DNA from: Candidatus Moraniibacteriota bacterium
GTDB taxonomy: Bacteria; Patescibacteriota; Minisyncoccia; Moranbacterales; DUUL01
Direction of reading: 5' to 3'
Length of the DNA: 19,557 nt
Assembly (NCBI GenBank): GCA_018399935.1
Contig: JAGYNP010000035.1
Location: 1-19,557, forward strand
Below are positions 7,133 through 14,239 of the stretch, piece by piece. The position numbers and the translations under genes are program-made. The first letter of the stretch is position 1; every line of letters starts with the position of its first letter. The notes under the pieces are model-generated. The model had not been told where the DNA came from, ran no database searches, and worked only from the letters and a program-made list of their open reading frames with translations.

Positions 7133-9049
7133 ATGTTTTTAAAGAAAATAAAAAACAGTAAAGGAACAGTATTGTTTTTAAGCTTAATTATTTTAGGTTG
7201 TTTTTTGTTTGGTGATTTTGTTTTAGCACAACAGGAAGATTTATCACGAGAATCTTCTGCAATCGAAGGAATTAAATCTGGAGTTGGTTGGTTTGCTGAA
7301 AAAACAGGAATGGTTATTTTAAAAGGAGCTAATTTAGTTTTATACGCCATTTTAAAATTCACCTTTTTATTGTTGGCTGGTTCAATGTGGTTGTTAGATA
7401 CTATGATATCTCCTGAGATGTTTAAAGAGGTTTTCTTTTCAGATATAGCTAAAGAAGGAATTAATACTGCTTGGTCTTTTGTTAGGGATTTTTTTAATTT
7501 ATTTTTTATTTTAATTATAGTTTTAATTGGCTTGAGTACTATTTTGGGAGTGGGGAAATTTAAAGATAAAACTATGTTAATTAGGGTTGTTTTTGCGGCA
7601 ATGTTGATAAATTTTTCTAAAGCAATAACTTTATTTATTATTGATGCATCTCAGATTTTTATGAATTTTTTTGCTAGAGCAATTGAGGATTTTGATTATG
7701 CAGCTCAAATTCAAAATCTAATTAATTTTCAAAGTATAGTAAACTTTTCAGATATAGGTGATGATTTTGTTTTTTTTGTTGCTATTGTGATGATTATTAT
7801 AATGACGTTAATTATGTCGATAATGTTGTTTTATTTGGCTATTAGTTTAATTATTAGGATGATCGCTTTTTGGGTTTTGATTATTTTATCACCAATGGCA
7901 ATGTTTGGTATGGCGATGGAAGGAACTAAAATTGGAAGTTTGAAAGATGATTGGTTGGAAAATTTAACTAAATGGTCTTTTTATGGACCGATTTTGTTGT
8001 TTTTTATTTGGTTGTCTATTATTTTAATAGCAGCTATTAGTGGAGCAACAAAAGAGGCTATGACAGGATTATCTAGTGTATCTTCCAGTAGTCAGTTAGA
8101 TACTAATGCTGGAGGGTTAAGCTCTTTTATAGTTGAATTATGTGGTTTATTAATTCCTTTTATTACAGCTATCTATCTTTTGTTTTATGGTTATGATAAA
8201 GCTATGAAAACTTCTACTGGAGCAGCTTCAACAATTTTAGCGGCTGGAAATAAAAAAATTAGTGAATGGGGGGATAGGGCTAAAAATGTTTACAAAGCCC
8301 CAATTAAAAATACTAAAGAAGTTATTAGCGAAGGAACCAAAACTCGAATGGAGAATTTTGCAGATCAGGGAAGCTGGGCTGCTAAAAGATTAACCAAAAA
8401 AGGAAGGGCTGATATTCAAGCTAAACGAGTGGCTAAGGCCAAGAGGATTATTGGTGGGGATAAGGGAGAGTCTGAGAAGGCATATTATCAACAAAAAGCC
8501 CAAGAACAAGCCAAAAAGTGGAAAGACAACCCACCTTCAGCAGAAGAAATTAAAGGTGCTTGGGAAAGTAAAGATGAAGGGAAGAAAATTGCCGCTACTC
8601 TGTATAAATCTCAAAACAATCAATTAAACAGCGCTGATGATTATGAAAAAGCTCTGCAGAACTTAGAACAGCACAGTGGCTTAAAAGAAAGAGTTATAAG
8701 AGAAACTAAAAAGGAAAACGCCAGTGCTGTTATTGAACATGAAATTAAAAAAGAAGGCTACAATACAACTGACCCAAGAAGCCACAATCAAATCATGGAT
8801 GTTTATAAAAAAACAACGGGAAACAAAAATAATCAAGAAATATTTAAAAACCAAAATAAGAATTTTTATTTAGACCAAAATGGCAATTTAAAAAAGGAAG
8901 TTTTAGACTTTTTACATGCAAGATCCCAAGGAATGGATCAATCTGCAAGGCGTAAAATAGCCGATCCAGGAATGTTTAAGGATCAAGAAGTTTATAGAGC
9001 TTTGGCAGCCGATCAAAGAGGGCAGTCTGTATTAGGATTAAGGCAATAA
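7133..9049 (+). CDS. TrbL/VirB6-like polytopic membrane protein
   Basis: VirB6/TrbL proteins form the inner-membrane core of type IV secretion channels. This 638-residue protein has a signal-peptide-like start with a cleavage motif VLA before Gln33, then about six or seven hydrophobic segments up to about residue 360. These include FFNLFFILIIVLIGLSTIL (about 117-135), a long central hydrophobic stretch around 212-262, and a last segment around 335-353. The pattern, with an internal LINFSKAITLFIID stretch, matches the TrbL/VirB6-like proteins I associate with Patescibacteria. The last 270 residues are soluble, Lys/Ala/Gln-rich and probably helical, much longer than a typical VirB6 tail. The coding sequence of this tail is visibly richer in C and G than the membrane part, mostly because of amino-acid content. 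Confidence 0.78.
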   Translation: MFLKKIKNSKGTVLFLSLIILGCFLFGDFVLAQQEDLSRESSAIEGIKSGVGWFAEKTGMVILKGANLVLYAILKFTFLLLAGSMWLLDTMISPEMFKEVFFSDIAKEGINTAWSFVRDFFNLFFILIIVLIGLSTILGVGKFKDKTMLIRVVFAAMLINFSKAITLFIIDASQIFMNFFARAIEDFDYAAQIQNLINFQSIVNFSDIGDDFVFFVAIVMIIIMTLIMSIMLFYLAISLIIRMIAFWVLIILSPMAMFGMAMEGTKIGSLKDDWLENLTKWSFYGPILLFFIWLSIILIAAISGATKEAMTGLSSVSSSSQLDTNAGGLSSFIVELCGLLIPFITAIYLLFYGYDKAMKTSTGAASTILAAGNKKISEWGDRAKNVYKAPIKNTKEVISEGTKTRMENFADQGSWAAKRLTKKGRADIQAKRVAKAKRIIGGDKGESEKAYYQQKAQEQAKKWKDNPPSAEEIKGAWESKDEGKKIAATLYKSQNNQLNSADDYEKALQNLEQHSGLKERVIRETKKENASAVIEHEIKKEGYNTTDPRSHNQIMDVYKKTTGNKNNQEIFKNQNKNFYLDQNGNLKKEVLDFLHARSQGMDQSARRKIADPGMFKDQEVYRALAADQRGQSVLGLRQ

Positions 9050-9054
9050 ATAGA

Positions 9055-9939
9055 ATGAAAAAAGTAGATGTGTACAGTTTAGATTTTTTTAAAAAACTCC
9101 CGAGAAACATTCGGTATGGCTTGAATAGCTTGGAGGCTGAGGATTTGGTTCAAAAAATGGGAGAAAAATATAAACTAAGCAGTCCGGAGAAAATTGGGAG
9201 TGTGGTAGTTTTAGCTCGGTTGATTTTAGCTGGTGTTTTAAAAAAAGAGCAATTGAAAAAAGAAATTTTTCAGAGATTTCAATTGGACAACATTACTGCT
9301 TTGGGATTTTTAAAAGACCTGGAGACAATTACTGAAAAAATAAAAAAAATAGGAATTGAAAAAGTAAAAGAAGACCTGAAGGTTTTAAAATTTCAAGAAT
9401 TAATGAAAAAAATTCCTGAAGTCAAACAACAAGAAATTGGAATATATGACATTTTTTTTCCAGATGAAAACGAATCTAGAACCCCAACTATTGAAAACTG
9501 GGTAACCGACTACAAACTTAGAAGAGATAATAATCAAGAAACTACTATTTTAAATATTGGTGATTATCTGTATAATAATAAAAACACTCAAAAATTAAAC
9601 TCAACAGAAAAAGAAAATTTATCTATGGTTTTGAATTGTTATGAAAAGAATTTACCAACTTATTATAACATCTTAATGGAAAATCTGGATTTTGAAATAA
9701 TGAAACTTCTTAATAAAAACAAACCAATCAAGAAAAATTTTAATATTACTAAATTTGAAAGTAAGCCTTATCATGATTCTGATAAAAAAGAAATAAAAAA
9801 GGAAAAAAAAGAAATAACAGATAATTTTTTCAAACCAGGCACTAAAACTGAAATAAAAAAAGAAAAGAATATCGATGCTATTTCTTCTATAAAAGAAGAT
9901 CAAAAAAGAAATATTTTAGATTTAAATAATTATAATTAA
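9055..9939 (+). CDS. Conserved-looking helical protein of unknown function in the secretion-like operon
   Basis: I do not recognise a named domain. The 294-residue protein lacks a signal peptide and membrane segments. Residues 1-125 are predicted-looking amphipathic helices, with a Lys/Glu/Leu-rich stretch (about 88-120) that may form a coiled coil. The central part carries the motifs IENWVTDYK (146-154), GDYLYNN (169-175) and LNSTEKENL (181-189), followed by Y-E-K-N-L-P; this order looks like a real family signature. The C-terminal 70 residues are low-complexity, with the Lys/Glu-rich EIKKEKK or EIKKEKN occurring twice. The gene starts five bases after the TrbL/VirB6-like gene and ends two bases before PrgI, so it is probably a cytoplasmic partner of the machine. 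A weak AAGG occurs about 10 bases before the ATG. Confidence 0.75.
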   Translation: MKKVDVYSLDFFKKLPRNIRYGLNSLEAEDLVQKMGEKYKLSSPEKIGSVVVLARLILAGVLKKEQLKKEIFQRFQLDNITALGFLKDLETITEKIKKIGIEKVKEDLKVLKFQELMKKIPEVKQQEIGIYDIFFPDENESRTPTIENWVTDYKLRRDNNQETTILNIGDYLYNNKNTQKLNSTEKENLSMVLNCYEKNLPTYYNILMENLDFEIMKLLNKNKPIKKNFNITKFESKPYHDSDKKEIKKEKKEITDNFFKPGTKTEIKKEKNIDAISSIKEDQKRNILDLNNYN

Positions 9940-9941
9940 AA

Positions 9942-10349
9942 ATGAGTAGACAAAGAGAAGTGCCTCAATTTATTGACATTGAAGATAAAATAGCTTTTCA
10001 ATTAAACGCTAAACAGTTTTTTTGGGTTGGGTTGGGAGTTTTTTTGGGTTTTATTGCTTGGGGTTTATTGGAGACTTTTTATTTTATAACTGTTGCAATT
10101 ATAATTGTGATTTGTTTAATTGGAATTATATTTGTTAAACCTTATGGTCAAGATTTACCAGTTTTTATAAAAAATACTTTTATTTATATGTTTCGTCCCA
10201 AGGTTTATATTTGGAAAAAAGGTTATCAAATAAATAATTATGTTAATAAAAAAAAGAAAGTTGTAAAAAAAATAGAAAAAAAAGACAAGAAAAGTGTTGA
10301 TCCCAAAGAAATCAAAGATGCGATTAAATCTTTGGATATTTATGAGTAA
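9942..10349 (+). CDS. PrgI family (VirB3-like) membrane protein
   Basis: PrgI-family proteins are small inner-membrane parts of Gram-positive-type conjugation systems and occupy the place of VirB3 next to VirB4. The N-terminus contains the family pattern VPQFIDIEDKI (7-17) followed by LNAKQFFWVG (21-30). Two membrane helices follow at about 26-44 and 46-66, with KPYGQDLPVFI just after them, another family trait. The C-terminal 40 residues are strongly Lys-rich and cytoplasmic. At 135 residues the size is typical. The gene directly precedes the split virB4, the usual VirB3-VirB4 order. Confidence 0.9.
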   Translation: MSRQREVPQFIDIEDKIAFQLNAKQFFWVGLGVFLGFIAWGLLETFYFITVAIIIVICLIGIIFVKPYGQDLPVFIKNTFIYMFRPKVYIWKKGYQINNYVNKKKKVVKKIEKKDKKSVDPKEIKDAIKSLDIYE

Positions 10350-10358
10350 AAAAATAAA

Positions 10359-11018
10359 ATGAGTAATCAAGGAACATCTTTACAAGAAAAAATGGATATT
10401 GCCGAAATAAGAGAAGATGTAGTGGTAATGAAAGACGGTTCATTAAGAGCAGTAATCACTACTACGGCTTTGAATATGGATCTTAAATCAGAAGAAGAAC
10501 AACAAGCTATAATTCATAATTTTCAGCAATTTTTAACAACTTTTGATTTTAGTTTTCAAATTGTAGTTTCTTCTCGTAAATTTAATATCAATCCTTATAT
10601 TAATCAATTAGAGAAGAAAATTAAATTAGAAGAAAATATTTTATTAAAAAATCAAATAAAGGATTATGTTGATTTTGTTGAAGAGTTGGTTGATCTTTCT
10701 AGTATTATGTCAAAATTATTTTATATAATAATTCCTTTTTATGTGGTAGATTTAAAACAACAAGGAATATTAAAAAAAATTTTTTCCATGACTAATAAGA
10801 AAAAAGAATTAATTCAAAATCATGAAAGTTTTGAAACTTATAAAAATCAATTATTTCAAAGAACAGAACAAGTTAATTCGTCTTTATCTAGTATGGGTTT
10901 AAGTGGCGTGATGTTAAAAACAGAAGAATTAATAGAGTTGTATTATAATTCTTATAATCCTTCGGAGTTTGAATATGTTGATTTAGATAACATATCATCT
11001 CTTGATTTAGAAAAATAA
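10359..11018 (+). CDS. VirB4 N-terminal-like protein (split VirB4, first part)
   Basis: This 219-residue protein corresponds to the start of the VirB4/TraC/TrbE N-terminal region. It opens with a D-IREDVVVMKDGSLRAVI beta stretch (about 13-34), has SEEEQQAIIHNFQQFL (about 44-59), and ends in RTEQVNSSLSSMGL then LKTEELIELYYNSYNP (about 186-201), the typical end of this region before the ATPase part. No Walker motifs are present. The ATPase part follows as a separate gene nine bases later, in a different reading frame. A clean stop and an independent ATG with a leader like those of its neighbours argue for a true gene split and not a broken gene. The two products probably work as one complex. 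Confidence 0.82.
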   Translation: MSNQGTSLQEKMDIAEIREDVVVMKDGSLRAVITTTALNMDLKSEEEQQAIIHNFQQFLTTFDFSFQIVVSSRKFNINPYINQLEKKIKLEENILLKNQIKDYVDFVEELVDLSSIMSKLFYIIIPFYVVDLKQQGILKKIFSMTNKKKELIQNHESFETYKNQLFQRTEQVNSSLSSMGLSGVMLKTEELIELYYNSYNPSEFEYVDLDNISSLDLEK

Positions 11019-11027
11019 AAAAATAAA

Positions 11028-12863
11028 ATGTTAAATTTGTTTCAAAAAAACCTAAAAAAAGAAAATAAGAAAGAAGAAGTGCAAACAAAAAAATTTAGAG
11101 AAATTGGTCTTTTAGATAAAGAGGAAGTTTATCAAAAAGGATTAACAAGAGTTCTAGATTTTATAGCTCCTTCAGCTTTCGGTGTGTCTAGTTCTTATTT
11201 ACAAGTAGGTGAAATTTACTGCCGAACTATTTTTGTGTCAGCTTATCCAAGAATTTTGTCTATTGGTTGGTCAGGTCGAATAATAACTTTAGATTTAGCA
11301 ATGGATATTTCCTTTTTTATTCATCCTATTAATACAACTAAAGTTTTAAAAAACCTAAGAAAAAAAGTTGCACAAATTAAGTCTCAAATTAATATTGAAA
11401 GTGAAAAGGGTTTGGCTAGAAATCCAGAACTAGAAATGGCTTATAGAAATGTTGAAGATCTTCGAGATAAGTTACAAGAAGGAACTGAAAAAGTTTTTAA
11501 ATTTGGTTTGTATGTTAATATTTATGCCAAGGATTTAAAAACTTTAGAAAAAAATACTGATATTTTGGAGTCTTCTTTGGAATCAATGTCTATTTTTACT
11601 AAAAAGGCAGTTTTTAGAATGAAAGAGGGTTTTGATTCTGCTTTACCATTTTGTTCTGATAAATTAATGATTGGAAGTGATTTAAATACCGCTCCCTTGT
11701 CGACGTCTTTTCCTTTTATATCTTCTAATGTAACTTCTAATGAGGGAATTATGTATGGAATTAATAAACATAATAATTCCTTGATTTTATTTGATAGGTT
11801 TTCTATGGAAAATGCTAATATGGTTGTTTTTGCTAAATCGGGAGCTGGAAAGAGTTATGCTATTAAATTAGAAATTCTTAGATCTTTAATGTTAGGAACT
11901 GATTCTATCGTTATTGATCCTGAAGATGAATATCGTTATTTAGCTGAAGCGGTTGGTGGAAGTTATATCTCAGTTTCTTTAAATTCTTCTCATCATATTA
12001 ACCCTTTTTCTTTGCAATCCAATAAAGATGAAAATATAGAAGAAATTCTTCGTTCTAATACAGCTGATTTAATTGGTTTATTTAAATTAATGCTGGGAAA
12101 TATTACACCAGAAGAAGAAACTATTTTAGGCAGAGCTATTAAAGAAACTTATGCAATTAGAGATATTAATGAAAAAACAAATATAGAGGATTTGTCTCAA
12201 AAAACAATGCCTCTTTTGATAGATTTTCATGAAATTTTGAAAAATATGCAAGGTGGTGAAAGTTTAGCAATGAGAGTCGAAAAATATACTCAAGGAATTT
12301 ATAAGGGTTTCTTGAATCAACCTTCTAATATAATTTTAAAAAATCGATTGATAGTTTTCAACATTAGAGATTTAGAAGATGAACTAAGACCAATTGCTAT
12401 TTATTTAATTCTTAAATATATCTGGAATGAAGTTCGTTTTAATGTCAAAAAAAGATTAGTAACAGTTGATGAGGCTTGGTGGATGATGCAACATGAAGAT
12501 GGAGCTAAATTTTTATTTTCAATTGCAAAAAGAATTAGAAAATATTATGGTGGATTGACAACAATTACTCAAGATATTTCAGATTTTTTAAGTTCTTCTT
12601 ATGGAAAAGCTATAGTTTCCAACTCGTCAATTCAATTATTAATGAAACAGTCAAGGTCTTCGGTTGATGTTGTGGCGGACACTTTTTATTTAACTGATAA
12701 AGAAAAATATTTCTTAATGGAAACTCGAATAGGGGAAGGGATTTTTTTCGCTGGTAATAAAAGAGCTGCTATTCAGATTGTGGCGTCGTATAATGAAGAC
12801 AAAATTATAACTACCAATCCCGCCCAAAGAGCCGAAATAAACAAGGACAAAGCACAGATTTAG
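11028..12863 (+). CDS. virB4: VirB4-family type IV secretion ATPase (split VirB4, second part)
   Basis: VirB4 ATPases power substrate transfer or assembly in type IV secretion systems at the inner membrane. In 611 residues there is an N-terminal region of about 240 residues continuing the VirB4 N-domain, then the RecA-like ATPase: Walker A AKSGAGKSY (269-277, Lys275), D-P-EDEYRYLAE after the next strand, Walker B VDEAWWMM with D481-E482, and TITQDISDFL (about 510-519) as the Gln-bearing sensor motif. The C-terminal ETRIGEGIFFAGNKRA region is also typical. All catalytic residues are intact, so it should be active. It ends the first operon with TAG; the following gap of higher GC content contains the REP-like repeat. 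Confidence 0.93.
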   Translation: MLNLFQKNLKKENKKEEVQTKKFREIGLLDKEEVYQKGLTRVLDFIAPSAFGVSSSYLQVGEIYCRTIFVSAYPRILSIGWSGRIITLDLAMDISFFIHPINTTKVLKNLRKKVAQIKSQINIESEKGLARNPELEMAYRNVEDLRDKLQEGTEKVFKFGLYVNIYAKDLKTLEKNTDILESSLESMSIFTKKAVFRMKEGFDSALPFCSDKLMIGSDLNTAPLSTSFPFISSNVTSNEGIMYGINKHNNSLILFDRFSMENANMVVFAKSGAGKSYAIKLEILRSLMLGTDSIVIDPEDEYRYLAEAVGGSYISVSLNSSHHINPFSLQSNKDENIEEILRSNTADLIGLFKLMLGNITPEEETILGRAIKETYAIRDINEKTNIEDLSQKTMPLLIDFHEILKNMQGGESLAMRVEKYTQGIYKGFLNQPSNIILKNRLIVFNIRDLEDELRPIAIYLILKYIWNEVRFNVKKRLVTVDEAWWMMQHEDGAKFLFSIAKRIRKYYGGLTTITQDISDFLSSSYGKAIVSNSSIQLLMKQSRSSVDVVADTFYLTDKEKYFLMETRIGEGIFFAGNKRAAIQIVASYNEDKIITTNPAQRAEINKDKAQI

Positions 12864-12942
12864 TGAATTTCTTTGTTTTATAGGTTGAATAGTTTTTGAG
12901 TGTTCGTTGGATTGGTTCGGATCGTTGATTGATTTCCTTGAT

Positions 12943-13011
12943 CTGTCATCTTGAGCTTGCCGAAAGATCTCTAAAATAAGTATAGACTTTTTGACAAGCT
13001 CAGAATTACAG
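12943..13011. repeat. REP/MITE-like imperfect inverted repeat
   Basis: The left arm (12943-12965) begins CTGTCATCTTGAGCTTGC, and the right arm (12989-13011) is its reverse complement at 18 of 23 positions, around a 23-base centre. The TCATCTTGAGC...GCTCAGAATTACA form resembles the TCATTCTGAGC-type palindromic repeats scattered between genes in many bacteria. By hand count bases 12901-13040 are about 43% GC, far above the rest of the window. The element fills most of the 234-bp gap between the two operons, has no coding capacity and is not followed by a T tract, so it is a poor terminator. Copy number elsewhere cannot be seen here. Confidence 0.7.
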
Positions 13012-13037
13012 CCTGGGGAAGTGGATTACAGCCTGGG
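13005..13037 (+). repeat. 13-bp tandem direct repeat beside the inverted repeat
   Basis: ATTACAGCCTGGG occurs at 13005-13017 and again at 13025-13037, a period of 20 bp. The first copy overlaps the right arm of the REP-like element, suggesting partial duplication of its end. Confidence 0.75.
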
Positions 13038-13097
13038 ACCTCTGTGTGTTGTTTCTATCTATATTATCAACACTACTCATAAATTTAAATTAATTTT

Positions 13098-13568
13098 ATG
13101 AATCAGGAAATTCTATATCAAGAAAGGCTGGAAAGGGATCGGCAAAGAGAGATGGAAAATAGATTAAAAAAAGAATTAGATAAATCTGGAATCAATAAAG
13201 CAGTTGAAAAAATCAAAGCCAATGAAATTACAATTCTATCAAGATTTATAATTATTATCGCCATTATTGCTGATATTTTTGGTTTAATTCCGATTGTTGG
13301 TAATATTACGGGAATTTTTTTTGGAGTAGTTTTAGTTGTTTTGTATTTTTTTGATAATTTAGGAAGAGGTCTTGCTGGTAATTTGTATAGAAGACAAATA
13401 AGAAAATGGGTTTTAAGAGGTTTTGTTTATAGTATTGAAATTTTATTTCCTCCTTTAAGTTGGATGCCATTCTTTACAATAGAATCTTTGATTAGTTATA
13501 ATTTAAAAAAAAGAGGTTATTATAATAAAATAGAAAAAGCTCAAAAAATTATTAATAAATTCAAATAA
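13098..13568 (+). CDS. Small membrane protein of unknown function
   Basis: I do not recognise this 156-residue protein with certainty. It has a charged, probably coiled N-terminal helix rich in Glu, Arg and Lys (about 5-45), then two adjacent hydrophobic segments (about 49-67 and 70-86) joined by GLIPIVGN (62-69), and a third hydrophobic segment (about 109-127) with the Pro-rich turn FPPLSWMPF. The GLIP-x-VG loop recalls DUF4112-type membrane proteins, but the rest does not match well enough to assign that family. It starts the second gene run, 60 bp after the direct repeat, and ends exactly where the next ATG begins. The leader is A/T-rich without a Shine-Dalgarno sequence. Confidence 0.75.
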   Translation: MNQEILYQERLERDRQREMENRLKKELDKSGINKAVEKIKANEITILSRFIIIIAIIADIFGLIPIVGNITGIFFGVVLVVLYFFDNLGRGLAGNLYRRQIRKWVLRGFVYSIEILFPPLSWMPFFTIESLISYNLKKRGYYNKIEKAQKIINKFK

Positions 13569-14219
13569 ATGTTTTCTAAAATTAAATTAAACCAAAATTT
13601 TTTTATTATTTTTGCTAAAGTTGTATTAATTTATTCAGGTTTTTTGTTTTTGTTAAACAATTTAAAAACAGATGGAGTTTGGGAAACGGTAATTTTGAAT
13701 GTAATATTTTTCTTCATTTTACCTTGGTTAATTTTAAAAGAGGAAATAGTTAAATTTAATTTTAAAAATAATTGGGCAATTGATTTTGAAATATTAATTT
13801 TATGGTTGGTTTTTGGTTTTATCGTTTTAAAATTGGAAGTTTTCTATTTTTTAAAATTAAATTATTTAACCAGAGTCGATTATTTTTTAAATGATTGGTG
13901 GGTGATTTTATTTCTTAATTTTATTTTAATCCCGATAATTCTATTTTCTCAAGAATTCTTTTTTAGGAAATATTTAATTAAAAAATTAAAAGTATCTTTT
14001 TCTGTTATTGGATCTTTAGTTATTCAAGCTGGGTTGTTTGTTGTTTTTGAAATGTTATTTTTTGAAATTTTCATTTGGCAGTTTATTTTATTTAATTTTA
14101 TTTTAGCTTTTATTCTAGGATTTTTTTACATTAAAACTGAAAATATTTGGTATTCTTTTTTGACTAGATGGGGTTTAATCTTAATTTTGGATGGAATAAT
14201 TTTATATAAAATTCAATAA
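13569..14219 (+). CDS. CPBP-like membrane protein lacking catalytic residues
   Basis: The protein has six or seven hydrophobic segments in 216 residues. The layout resembles CPBP/Abi intramembrane proteases: an E-E-x-x-x-R motif, then F-x-x-x-H, then a final H-x-x-x-N/D helix preceded by a T-x-S-I-W-type turn. Here the motifs read QEFFFR (128-133), FVVFE (157-161) and, after TENIWYSF, TRW (199-201). The first catalytic Glu is Gln128, and both metal-binding His positions are Glu161 and Arg200. It is therefore probably not an active protease, if it belongs to this family; Abi-type membrane scaffolding is an alternative. Its ATG follows the previous stop immediately and the next gene begins 20 bp downstream. 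Confidence 0.65.
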   Translation: MFSKIKLNQNFFIIFAKVVLIYSGFLFLLNNLKTDGVWETVILNVIFFFILPWLILKEEIVKFNFKNNWAIDFEILILWLVFGFIVLKLEVFYFLKLNYLTRVDYFLNDWWVILFLNFILIPIILFSQEFFFRKYLIKKLKVSFSVIGSLVIQAGLFVVFEMLFFEIFIWQFILFNFILAFILGFFYIKTENIWYSFLTRWGLILILDGIILYKIQ

Positions 14220-14239
14220 CTTAAATCTTAATTTTAATT

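Noticed and set aside
7133..7230. Possible lipoprotein lipobox at LIILGC in the VirB6-like protein
   Set aside because: The Cys at residue 23 is followed by more hydrophobic residues and a normal VLA cleavage motif, so a lipobox is unlikely.
10155..10370. Minus-strand frame of 71 codons opposite the PrgI gene
   Set aside because: It is antisense to Lys-rich PrgI codons, which produces Phe/Ile/Leu runs; there is no independent support.
13060..13067. TATATT/TATTAT as a -10 box for the second gene run
   Set aside because: No acceptable -35 element or extended TG motif at a proper distance.
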